DNA from: Ancylomarina salipaludis
GTDB lineage: Bacteria > Bacteroidota > Bacteroidia > Bacteroidales > Marinifilaceae
DNA length: 64,000 nt
NCBI RefSeq assembly: GCF_004122035.1
Contig: NZ_SAXA01000002.1
Coordinates: 62,001 to 126,000, forward strand
Direction: 5' to 3'
The translations under genes and the position numbers were made by a program. A model generated the notes under the pieces. The model ran no database searches. It had not been told where the DNA came from and was given only the letters and a program-made list of their open reading frames with translations. The stretch's first letter is position 1. Every line of letters starts with the position of its first letter. Positions 1-10,600 of this stretch are shown here, piece after piece.

Positions 1-77
1 ATACTCTCAACCCCAATCTCTACATCGTTGAGAAGCGTGCCGTTGTAATCCCAAATAATGGCTTTAAATCTATGCAT
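1..77 (-). CDS. HAD-family hydrolase, N-terminal fragment
   Basis: The gene starts at the ATG on the minus strand at 75-77 and runs off the left edge, so only about 25 residues are visible. They read MHRFKAIIWDYNGTL and continue LLNDVE. DYNGTLLND is HAD motif I: the first Asp is the phosphorylated nucleophile and the pattern DxxGT is characteristic. Family knowledge suggests a phosphatase of the phosphoglycolate phosphatase or nucleotidase kind, but the substrate cannot be read from this fragment. The call rests on one motif in the expected position near the N-terminus. Confidence 0.7.
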   Translation of the reverse strand, partial: MHRFKAIIWDYNGTLLNDVEIGVES

Positions 78-462
78 GAATCAAACAAATAAAAGGGTGA
101 GACATGAAAGAATTCACTTCTTCGTTAGGGGAAAAAGCAAGATTCTGATTAAAGCTGTATGAGAAATGGGATTTTAAAATAAAAAGCAGGCGGGAAGTAA
201 ACGCTCTCTTTCTATCAGAGAGATATCTTTTTGAAGATATGAAAAGCACTTTTGTGCTATGCTTACTAATGGTTGACATCCTTTCGTTTTTTGGCCGAGC
301 TCAATTTGAATTCGGGATTACCAGTTTCCCAGATGATGCTTTTAAATTAAGCGGCAAAAATAGCGTTTTTTTTATTTGAATTCCAAAATTGTTTTTGAAT
401 TTAGATTGTTTATGGTTTGCTGCGTTTGTCAGAAACTCATTTCTTGAGTAGAAGCTTGTTAT
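78..462. other. intergenic region without a recognisable gene
   Basis: This stretch lies between the start of the HAD gene and the stop of the thioesterase gene, both on the minus strand. Open frames here are short, have no recognisable motif and are AT-biased. A weak stem (GAGTA/TACTC) just past the thioesterase stop could help end that transcript. I see no RNA gene or clear terminator. Confidence 0.4.
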
Positions 463-942
463 TTACTCCTTCTCAAAAAATGCTTCTATGCCCGGATATT
501 CAAATTTCTGTTTGGCCATCTCCTGAGGGAAAATCATATAAGTGACCTCAGCCTGCGAACCAAGCTTGCCATTGTGGTCAAGAATTTCGGTATAGATGCG
601 GGCAAACTTTTTTTCTTGTGAGATAAGTTTTGCTCTCACAGTAATTTTTCCCTGATCGGTTAAGATTGCTCCCCGGTATTTGGCATTCAATTCAGTTGTT
701 ACGCCACTGGTTTGACATTTTACAAACACAAGCCAACTGGCAATCTCATCCATAATAGTGGCCTGTATGCCGCCATGCAATACATTTTTAAAGCCTGATA
801 AATGGCCTTGTGGTTCCCATTCAGCAACAATGTAATCGCCATCTTCGAAGAAACTCATTTGAAGGCCATTGGAATTATGAGGAGAACAACCAAAACAGTT
901 GCCATTGTCTCCATTGATAAAGGGGTTGATTATTTTCTTCAT
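463..942 (-). CDS. PaaI-type hotdog thioesterase
   Basis: The 159-residue product has the single hotdog-domain size of PaaI-family acyl-CoA thioesterases. Residues near 15-20 read CFGCSPHNSNGL, a Cys-containing N-terminal element common in the YbgC/PaaI-like group. The conserved catalytic-loop signature VLHGGIQATIMDE follows near residue 57; HGG opens the central helix and the Asp-Glu is where the family keeps its acidic catalytic residue. The presumed activity is hydrolysis of an acyl-CoA or aryl-CoA thioester in the cytoplasm, but nothing nearby identifies the substrate. The gene appears monocistronic. A TACATTTG box on the minus strand at 974-981 could be its -7 element, although no well-spaced -33 element was found. 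Confidence 0.8.
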   Translation of the reverse strand: MKKIINPFINGDNGNCFGCSPHNSNGLQMSFFEDGDYIVAEWEPQGHLSGFKNVLHGGIQATIMDEIASWLVFVKCQTSGVTTELNAKYRGAILTDQGKITVRAKLISQEKKFARIYTEILDHNGKLGSQAEVTYMIFPQEMAKQKFEYPGIEAFFEKE

Positions 943-973
943 TGGTGATATTGATTTCGGTTAAGATTGAGAA

Positions 974-981
974 CAAATGTA
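974..981 (-). promoter_or_regulatory. candidate -7 box for the thioesterase gene
   Basis: Read on the minus strand this is TACATTTG, matching the Bacteroidota -7 consensus TAnnTTTG, about 32 bp upstream of the ATG. No TTG lies 17-23 bp further upstream, so this is only a half-match. Confidence 0.3.
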
Positions 982-1321
982 ATATTTCTTGCCCAAGCGA
1001 CGACTCGTTAAGTTCAAAATAATGATCAGATATAAGCCCGCTAATGCAGAATATTTCCCAAGATTGACTCCTGTCATTTACTTGTATTATGTTGTGTTTC
1101 AGTTTTTAGTGTAAGAAAATAAAACTTCTAATTTTTTAAACTTCAGTCAAGATTATTTTGTGTAAACATAAGGTCGGTTCGTGTAATTGATACTGATAAA
1201 TTCCTTAAAAAAAAGAGTTTTATGTACCTTTTTATTTCAACCATGCTTAACTATTTGCCTAATATGCTATTAAAAAGGATTCGAAGTTTGAGATAAACTA
1301 AGGGTGTTTTGCTGTAATCAA

Positions 1322-2242
1322 ATGAAAAAAGTATTTGTCATATTACTGTTTTTGATAGGGGTCGTGTGCACGGGTTATGGGCAACAGGATAAAATGTTTA
1401 CCCAATACCTGAATTACCCTTCATCAATCAACCCTGCTTATGCGGGTTCCAGAGGGTCTACACAGATTCTTGGAATTGCCAGGAAGCAATGGGTTGGGTT
1501 AGATGGTGCGCCTAAAAGTGCAGCCATCTCGGTCAATTCTCCAATCTCTTTTTTTAATATGGGTGTCGGGTTAACACTTGAAACTGATGTTATTGGTCCT
1601 GAAAAAAACACAGATGTTGGTGTTGATTTTTCATATAAAATCAAATTAAATCGAACGGTGTTTATGAATTTTGGGTTGAAAGCTGGTTTGACCCACCAAA
1701 AAGTTGATCTCACAAACTCAAGAGTTGTTGATCAATATGATCCTCTTTTGCAGGAAATAAATAATGATGTGCTTCCGAATTTTGGGGTAGGAACTTACGT
1801 CTATGGCAATGACTTTTTTGTCGGATTTTCTATCCCCAAATTACTTCAAAATAGTATTGAAAATGGTGGCGTTTTAAACGCGAAACTGGATAAAAACAAA
1901 TTGCACTATTTCTTAATGGGTGGCTATCTGGTGAAACTTAATCCGTTTATCAAATTAAAGCCAACAGTGTTATTTAAGGCAACTCAGGGATCACGCTTTT
2001 CCTGGGACCTTTCGACAATGGCAATTTTCTTGGATAAGTTTTGGTTAGGAGTTTCCTATCGTGACGAAGATTCAGTTGCAGGTATTTTTCAACTTAATAT
2101 CAACAACCAACTTCGCATCGGTTATTCCTATGATGTTGCGGTATCCAAATTGTCAAGTCGAACCCACGGTTCACATGAGATATCCTTGAGCTATGATATT
2201 GTATTTAAATCGAAGAGATTAAGGTCTCCCAGATATTTCTAA
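1322..2242 (+). CDS. PorP/SprF-family type IX secretion membrane protein
   Basis: I place the start at ATG 1322 because it begins a good signal peptide (MKKVFVILLFLIG, cleavage near YGQ-QDK); an in-frame GTG at 1304 would add six residues before it. The mature protein opens with QDKMFTQYLNYPSSINPAYA, the classic PorP/SprF N-terminus (QYxxNxxxxNPAYAG). The rest is glycine- and aromatic-rich amphipathic beta sequence, consistent with an outer-membrane barrel of about 300 residues. In the family, PorP helps anchor the type IX apparatus, while SprF-like paralogues are dedicated partners for adhesins with gliding-type C-terminal domains. The next gene starts 24 bp downstream (PorE-like) and the one after encodes such an adhesin, so the SprF role is the more likely one here. 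That role is inferred from context. Confidence 0.88.
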   Translation: MKKVFVILLFLIGVVCTGYGQQDKMFTQYLNYPSSINPAYAGSRGSTQILGIARKQWVGLDGAPKSAAISVNSPISFFNMGVGLTLETDVIGPEKNTDVGVDFSYKIKLNRTVFMNFGLKAGLTHQKVDLTNSRVVDQYDPLLQEINNDVLPNFGVGTYVYGNDFFVGFSIPKLLQNSIENGGVLNAKLDKNKLHYFLMGGYLVKLNPFIKLKPTVLFKATQGSRFSWDLSTMAIFLDKFWLGVSYRDEDSVAGIFQLNINNQLRIGYSYDVAVSKLSSRTHGSHEISLSYDIVFKSKRLRSPRYF

Positions 2243-2266
2243 GACTCTATATAATAACTGTATATT

Positions 2267-4441
2267 ATGAATAGGTATATATTATTCTTTTTATTAGTGG
2301 TTTTTTCATCGGCTTCTTTCTCTCAGAGCTTATCTGTGCGTTCGGGGGATCGGGAGTTTGATGATTTTAACTATAAGAAGGCGATTGAATACTATGAATA
2401 TTCATTGAGAAGAGATTCAAATAATGTTCATGTTTTGAGGCGTCTGGCTCAGTCGTATCATAAAATGAAGCATGATGATATGGCACTTGAGTATTTTGAG
2501 GTATTAGCTAAAAATGAAAATAAAGAGGATTCTGATTTGATTCTGTTTGGGGCTTTTTTAAAGGAAAGAGGCCAATATGCCAAGGCAAAACTTATTTATC
2601 AGCAATATCTCGAACGTCATCCTGATGATCAGGCCGTGAAAAAGGAAATAGAAAATGTGATCAAATTCGAGAATGAAACTCTAAAAGATCTCATTTGTGA
2701 ATTGAAGCCATCGCCTTTTAATACAATTTATTCTGATTTCTCACCAAGTTATTATAAGGATAATCTGATTTTTTGTTCCGGCAGAAAGAGTAAGGATTAC
2801 AGGGACGATAGGTACGAATGGAATGGTGAATATTTTTTAGAGCTTTTCTTATTTGATGCAAGCAAAGAGCCGACTAAACAAATTGTACGTTTTGGAAATG
2901 GCATCGGAACAAAATACCATGAAGGCGCTGTTTGTTTTTCATCTGATTTTAAGACCATGTTCTTTACACGGAGTAATTATTTTAAAGGGAAACTGAATCG
3001 GGATGAGAATGGAGCGAATAATCTGAAAATATTTATTGCTGAGGAGAAAAATGGGCGCTGGAAAGTGAGTGGTGAATTCCCTTATAATAGCGATGCGTAT
3101 TCTGTTGGTCATCCCAGTCTTTCTATAGATGGCAAGACTTTGTATTTCGTTTCTGATATGCCAGGAGGTTTTGGAGGAACCGATATTTACCGAAGTTATT
3201 TTAGGGATGGTGAATGGTCGAAACCGGAAAATATGGGAAGTCGTGTAAATACGAAAGGTGATGAAATGTTTCCTTTTTTCAACTCAAGAAATTCCTTATT
3301 CTTTTCATCTGATGGTCATGCCGGCAAGGGCGGTTTGGATTTATATGTCGTTAATACAGACGGAAGGGAATTTGAAGTGGGACATCTTGGCTCACCAATG
3401 AATTCTTCTTCTGATGATTTTTCAATTATAATAAATGCGGAAGGACGTATCGGATATTTTGCTTCGAATCGATCGGGAGGTGTGGGCGAAGATGATATCT
3501 ATAGTTTTGAAATAGAGCATGAGAACAGAGTCAATATTCTGATTCGGGATTCTTTAGACGTTAATGAGGTTGTTCCTGATCAAATACGTATTCTCAAACC
3601 TGAGGGGATTGATGTAAACTACAATGCAGACAAGAAACGGTTTTCTTTTGAGATTAAAGGAGAACAGGCTTATCGCATCCTGATTGAAAAGCAGGGCTAT
3701 TACTCTATTGATACAGTTCTTTACAGTCATATTCTTGATCCTGAACTAACGCATACATTTAAATTGATAAAGCGTCCGTCAGTTGAAAAGGTGAACGTCA
3801 ATTTTGCTTTGAAAGATTTCAAAAGTGGTGATTTGATCACTCCTGATATATTACAGATTATCGAACCAGAAATAATTGATCTTCATCCTGAATCAGGGTT
3901 TGGAAATTACAGTGTAGAGCTGGATAAAAATACAGATTATAGGGTGTTTGCTAAAAAGGAGGGCTATTATGCGATAGATTATAGTTTCTTCTGTAGTGAT
4001 AGTTTGGCAAATGTCAATCATGAATTATTGATGAGGTTAATGTCGGATAAGGATATCGAGAAAGAATTCTTACCTGAAGAATTGGCTACGGTATACTTTG
4101 ATTTTGATAAGTCAGAAGTGAAGCCTGAGGCTTTTGAAAATATAAAAAAGGTTGTTGATCTGTTAAAAAGCAACGAGAAACTAATGGTTACCCTTGTCGC
4201 AAGAGCTGATGCACGAGGGACATCAGAGTATAACGACGCTTTGGCTTTTAGACGAGCAGCAGCAACTCGTGAGTTTTTTGTTAGAGGTGGTATTGATATT
4301 AAGCGTGTGGTTATTCTTGCTCTTGGAGAAACCTCACCTTTTGATCGGGTAGAAGGCCAATCGCTTGAGGATTGGTATCGAATTAATCGATGTGTTGATT
4401 TTGAGTTGAATACTTTTTTAGATGATCAGGCTCAAAAGTAA
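2267..4441 (+). CDS. PorE-like TPR / PD40 / OmpA envelope protein
   Basis: The product has 724 residues. A signal peptide (MNRYILFFLLVVFSSASFSQ) is followed by TPR-like helices at about 25-130. WD40-like PD40 strands occupy about 160-400, including IDGKTLYFVSDMPGGFGGTD and FASNRSGGVGEDDIYSF. Two carboxypeptidase-regulatory-like beta segments follow at about 420-600, then an OmpA peptidoglycan-binding domain at about 608-715 (VYFDFDKSEVKPEA, then ARADARGTSEYNDALAFRRA). This order matches PorE, known in Porphyromonas to tie the type IX system to peptidoglycan. The usual GHTD of the OmpA domain reads ARAD here, but the Asp and the downstream Arg that contact diaminopimelate are kept. It sits 24 bp after the PorP/SprF-like gene, presumably in the same operon. 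Confidence 0.85.
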   Translation: MNRYILFFLLVVFSSASFSQSLSVRSGDREFDDFNYKKAIEYYEYSLRRDSNNVHVLRRLAQSYHKMKHDDMALEYFEVLAKNENKEDSDLILFGAFLKERGQYAKAKLIYQQYLERHPDDQAVKKEIENVIKFENETLKDLICELKPSPFNTIYSDFSPSYYKDNLIFCSGRKSKDYRDDRYEWNGEYFLELFLFDASKEPTKQIVRFGNGIGTKYHEGAVCFSSDFKTMFFTRSNYFKGKLNRDENGANNLKIFIAEEKNGRWKVSGEFPYNSDAYSVGHPSLSIDGKTLYFVSDMPGGFGGTDIYRSYFRDGEWSKPENMGSRVNTKGDEMFPFFNSRNSLFFSSDGHAGKGGLDLYVVNTDGREFEVGHLGSPMNSSSDDFSIIINAEGRIGYFASNRSGGVGEDDIYSFEIEHENRVNILIRDSLDVNEVVPDQIRILKPEGIDVNYNADKKRFSFEIKGEQAYRILIEKQGYYSIDTVLYSHILDPELTHTFKLIKRPSVEKVNVNFALKDFKSGDLITPDILQIIEPEIIDLHPESGFGNYSVELDKNTDYRVFAKKEGYYAIDYSFFCSDSLANVNHELLMRLMSDKDIEKEFLPEELATVYFDFDKSEVKPEAFENIKKVVDLLKSNEKLMVTLVARADARGTSEYNDALAFRRAAATREFFVRGGIDIKRVVILALGETSPFDRVEGQSLEDWYRINRCVDFELNTFLDDQAQK

Positions 4442-4626
4442 ATGATCTTTAATATGATTCCTAAATGGATTCATATCTCTGTTATCAACAGGATGACATA
4501 TCCTGTCGTGTTTAAATCGTGAATGTTAAGCATTCTTGAATTCGTTTTTGATACGAATTATAAATTCGAAACATAGCTGGCTCGTTAAGTTGGATAGGAT
4601 AACTGGGCAGCAAAATCAAAGTTAGT

Positions 4627-7600
4627 ATGAAGAATTTGTACTGTCATAAAGTGATTAATCATTGGATGAAACAGATAATGTTTGTCTTGATTGTAGTGTT
4701 GGGCATTAGTGTTTCTAATGTCTTTGGAGAAGGGACGAAGCAGTTGGCACCGAAGGCGGATGATCGGGTTTATACTGCTTTTGGTGATGCTAAACATGGA
4801 AATTTCGGTAATTATGACGGAAAGGATACCGAACGAATTTACATTCATATTGAAGATCCTGCCAATGAATGCATCTATTTTGGATTTTCTCAATTTGTGA
4901 ACAGTGGGCATACACAACCCAACACAACTACTAATAATGTAACGACCTGGATGCGGATTAAATCTCCTGATGGTATTGTTGTATGGCCGAATGAAGGTTC
5001 TCCTTCTGGACAAATGGTTCAGGGGAGTAACACACAGACTTTAACGGATGATCAGATAACTTCATTGGAACAGGTTAAGAACGGTCCGAATCAGATTTGT
5101 GGAGTCGGCGGTTACGATGCTTTGGTGTTTTGTCCATCAAGTGGTCCGGGCGATTATTATATCGAGTTTAGTGCAGCAAAATCAACCGATTTAAAAAGGC
5201 CCATCTTCACAGAATGGTGGGATATTACCGTTGCAACAACAGAGTCCAGTCCTACAGCGATTGATGGTCGGGTTTTTGCGAAAGAATGGGCTTTAGTTAC
5301 GCCATATATATTGACAGATTTGTATGACAGACCTTTTAATGGCAAGGTCTATTGTTATGCTGAAGATAGTCTTTTAGGGGGCGCTTTTGTAACAGAAATG
5401 GATTTTTTAGATTCAGGATTTAGAGGGGATCGTTTTAGTTTTGCATTTAATTCAACAGGAACCGATAATACCTCAGATGCAGAGGTGAATCGACAATCTG
5501 TACAGGATGATCGAAAACTTTCTCCCGAGTATAAAATATTTTTAAATGTGCCGGATGAAACCGCTTTCCCAACGATAGATAGTTTTGGTGAGTTTGTAAT
5601 TGATGAAGAAAATAATTACCCCAAACTTTTAGGATGTCAGGGAAACTATTTTTTCAGAGTAGCAGTTGAAGGAGAAGGTCAAATTGATTTACTTCTTGAT
5701 TTTGATGGCGTATCTGATAAATATGATCCGGGAACCAGAGACCGAATAATCACCACATTTGCTGCACCATTTCCCAATGAGGAGGGTGTGCTTGTTAGGG
5801 ATATTCCCTGGGATGGTTTGGATGGATTGGGAAATGTTGTAACCGATTTTGAAAGTATATCGATGATTTTCAATTATTATCAAGGAACGGTTCATTTTCC
5901 ACTGTACGATGTTGAGTACCTGACAAAGGGATTTGTACCCAAGACGGTCAGACCTGCAACACCTACGCCTTATATCCCTAAACTTTATTGGGACGACAGC
6001 AATATAGCTGAAAGTTTGCCGGATGGTCAGCTAAAAGTTGATTTGACTGGAGATCTTGCACCCAGCCATTATTGGTCTGATTATGAGTATGGCAATGATA
6101 ATTCTATAAATACCTATTGGCATCCGTATTCTTCAGGAGTGACCCAATCGTGTAAGCTTGAACTACCTTCACATACTTGCGAATTGTTTGTGCCGGGAAG
6201 TATTAGTGGAACTGTTTTTGAAGATACTGATCGGGATGGGATTAAAGATCCCGATGAACTTCCTTTGTCAGGTGCAGAAGTTAAGTTGTATTGGGATAAA
6301 TCTTATAATAAAGTTATTGATGGAGATGATGAACTAATCGAAACATTTGTAACACAGGATCCGGGAACTTTTGGTTATCCTGAAGGATTAGGAAACTTTA
6401 TATTTAAGCCCGAAATAGGAAAAGAGTATTTGGTTGAAGTGAGTTATGGCAGTCATATTATTACGGGTGATAATCCTAAATCGTATGCTTTGTATTCGTT
6501 AGGGGCAGAACATTTTGATCAATTTTTTGGAGTGGCATTTTTACCGGAAGTAAGCTTGTCGCTTACTGAAGATATGATTCAGGAAGATAATCAGAGTACC
6601 ACTATTACAGCTCATCTTGATTATCCCTGCTTATTGCCCGTAAAGATTACGCTTGCTTATGGAGGTGATGCCGATTCGAGCGATTATAATTTAACTAAGG
6701 GTGAAAATGCAACAAATACATCCACAATTGAAATACCCGTTGGAGAAACGACCGGGACTATTATTCTAATATCTATTCCGGATGTTGTAAAGGAGCCCAA
6801 TGAAATTGTGGAGGTGAGTATTGCTTCTCTTATGAATGCAAATGAGTCAGGAAATCAGGATAAAACGATCACGATTATAAACTTCAATCATGTGATTACG
6901 AATCTGATTGATAATGATTCGGCAGACAATTTGATTAGTGAAAACGCAGTAAGTGATGATTTGGTTCATATCACTGCTTTGGCAACGGATATCGATGGCG
7001 ATACCATAAGTTATCATTTATTAGATGATGCTTTAGGCCGATTTAAAATTGATTCTATATCAGGCATTGTGAGTGTTGATGATGCGAATTTGATTGACTT
7101 TGAGAGCAATACTTCACATGTGATTCGGATTGAAGCCCGAAGTACGGATGGTTCAGTTATTGCGGCCGATTTTACAATTACAGTTACTGATGTTGATGGA
7201 TCAATAGGTGATACCGATCATTCTATTGCGAACCTGATTGATAATGATCCGGCAGACAATTCGATAAGTGAAAATGCTATGAGTGATGATTTGGTTCATA
7301 TCACTGCTTTGGCTACTGATGATGATGGCGATTTGATTAGCTATTTCCTTTTAGATGATTCGTCGGGACGATTTAAAATTGATTCTATATCGGGAATCGT
7401 GAGCGTTGCCGATGCCAGTCAGATTGACTTTGAAAGCAATGTCTCACATGTGATTCGGATTGAAGCCCGAAGTACGGATGGTTCAGTCATTGCGGCCGAT
7501 TTTACAATTACAGTTACTGATGTTGACGGATCAGTAGGCGATACGGATCATGCAATTGCCAATCTGATTGATAATGATCCGGTAGAGAATTCGATTAGTG

Positions 7601-10600
7601 AAAACGCAGTGATAGATGATTTGGTTCATATCACCTCTTTGGCCACTGATGATGATGGCGATTTGATTAGCTATTTCCTTTTAGATGACGCAGACGGTCG
7701 ATTTAAGATTGATACGTCAACGGGTGTTGTAACTGTTGCTGATGCGAGTTTGATTGACTTTGAGAGCAATACTTCACATGTGATTCGGATTGAAGCCCGA
7801 AGTACGGATGGTTCAGTTATTGCCGCCGATTTTACAATTACAGTTACTGATGTTGACGGATCAGTAGGCGATACGGATCACGCGATTGCCAATCTGATTG
7901 ATAATGATCCTACAGATAATTCGATTAGTGAAAACGTAGTGAGAGATGATTTGGTTCATATCACAGCTTTGGCTACTGATGCAGATGGCGATTTGATTAG
8001 CTATTTCCTTTTAGATGATGCGGGAGGTCGATTTAAGATTGATTCCTTATCGGGAATTGTGAGCGTTGCTGATGCCAGTCAGATCGACTTTGAGACGAAT
8101 GCCTCACATGTGATTCGGATTGAAGCCCGAAGTACGGATGGTTCTGTTATTGCTGCCGATTTTACAATTGGAGTTACTGATGTTGACGGATCAGTAGGCG
8201 ATACGGATCATGCTGTTGCCAATTTGATAGATAATGATCCGGCAGACAATTCGATTAGTGAAAATGCAGTGAATGATGATTTGGTTCATATCACCGCTTT
8301 GGCTACCGATGAGGATGGCGATTTGATTAGCTATTTCCTTTTAGATGATGCGGGAGGTCGATTTAAGATTAATAGGTCAACGGGTGTTGTAACTGTTGCC
8401 GATGCGAGTTTGATCGACTTTGAGACCAATGCTTCACATGTGATTCGTATTGAAGCCCGAAGTACTGATGGTTCAGTTATTGCCGCCGATTTTACAATTA
8501 CAGTTACTGATGTTGACGGATCAGTAGGTGATACCGATCATTCTATTGCCAATCTGATTGATAATGATCCGGCAGCCAATTCGATTAGTGAAAATGCAGT
8601 GAGTGATGATTTGGTTCACATCACAGCTTTGGCTATGGATGAGGATGGCGATTTGATTAGCTATTTCCTTTTAGATGATGCGGGAGGTCGATTTAAGATT
8701 GATACGTCAACGGGTGTTGTAACGGTTGCCGATGCCAGTCAGATCGACTTTGAGACCAATGTTTCACATGTGATCAGAATTGAAGCCCGAAGTACTGATG
8801 GTTCAGTTATTGCGGCTGATTTTACTATTACAGTTACTGATGTTGACGGATCAGTAGGCGATACCGATCATGCGATTGCCAATCTGATTGACAATGATCC
8901 TGCAGTCAATTCGATTAGTGAAAATGCAGTAAGTGATGATTTGGTTCATATTACTGCTTTAGCCAACGATGAGGATGGCGATTTGATTAGCTATTTCCTT
9001 TTAGATGATGCAGGAGGTCGATTTAAGATTGATACGACAACGGGTGTTGTAACTGTTGCCGATGCGAGTTTGATCGACTTTGAAACCAATGTCTCACATG
9101 TGATTCGAATTGAAGCCCGAAGTACAGATGGTTCAGTTATTGCTGCCGATTTTACAATTACAGTTACTGATGTTAACGGATCAGTAGGCGATACCGATCA
9201 TGCGATCGCGAATCTGATTGATAGTGATCCGGATGATAATTTGATACCTGAAAATACATTAAATGGGACTTTGGTTCATATTACCGCTTTTGCTACAGAC
9301 GAGGATGGTGATGAAATCAGCTACTACTTATTAAATGATGCTGATGGCCGATTCAAAATTGATAATATTACTGGAATTGTCGCTGTCGCTGATTCAACTA
9401 GAATTGATTTTGAAACGGATCAGTTTCACCTGATTCGAATAGAGGCACGTAGTTCTGATGGTTCAAAAATTGCAGGGGATTTTACAATTACGGTAACAGA
9501 TGTAATCGATTATTTACTTGCCAATGATGATGCATCGAATACTCGTGAAGATGAGGTTTTAAATGGGCCAAATCTTTTGGTTAATGATATCAAAGCTCCG
9601 GGGAGTACTCTGAGAATCAACACCAATCCAATGGTGGATGTGGCTAATGGAAAGCTGGTTATTCACCCGGACGGGACTTTTACTTATACCCCAAAAGAGA
9701 ACTATACAGGAGTTGATTCTTTTGTGTACAGTATTCAGGACGATATTACGCCACAAGAGTCAGATCAGGCTAGGGTGAGTATTAATATTCAACCTGTCAA
9801 TGATGCGCCTTTAGCTGTCAATGATGAGGCTGAAGTTGAGGAAGATGGTATCTTGAATGGGGCTAATTTACTGGATAATGATTCCGATGTAGATAGCAAT
9901 AGCTTGATGATTAATACGTCTCCGGTAAATGATGTTGAGCATGGTAGTTTGAATATCAATGCAGATGGAACTTATACTTACATACCTGATGCTGATTTTA
10001 ATGGGATGGATTCATTTACCTATGAGGTTTGCGATAATGAGTCTCCGGCAGCATGCAGCCAGGCTTCAGTATTGATTACCGTATTGCCAGTGAATGATGC
10101 GCCACTTGTTTTTGATTTTGAAATGGAGGTTGAAGAGGCTTCATTAAACAATCCTATAAATCTGGAAAGACCTTATGATCCGGATGGTGATAAGCTTTCA
10201 GTTAAGATTTTGTCAACTGTTGATTTTGGTGAAATTGTAATGTCAAGTGGTCAGATTTTAGCTGATAATGATAGATTATCTATTGATGATCTTCTTAGTC
10301 TTGTGTTTAATGCTCGTGAAAGCTATGTTGGTGAGCTGTTTATGCGGTACGAAGTGACTGATGAAAGGGGCTTGTCGGCAATCGGACAAGTTAAAATTAC
10401 TGTTGTTCCGGTTGATGTTTTCATCCCCAATGCAATTACGCCCAATAGCGATAATTTAAATGATAAATTTAAGATCGTAGGGCTGGAGAAGTTTCCCAAA
10501 AACAGCTTGGAAATTTTTAATCGATGGGGAAATATTGTGTATAGCAAGCATTCTTACGATAATAATTGGGAGGGGTATGGAAATGTAAAAGGACAACTAT

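Noticed and set aside
70-279. 69-codon frame on the minus strand upstream of the HAD fragment
   Set aside because: No recognisable motif, low-complexity AT-rich composition, and it overlaps the start region of the HAD gene.
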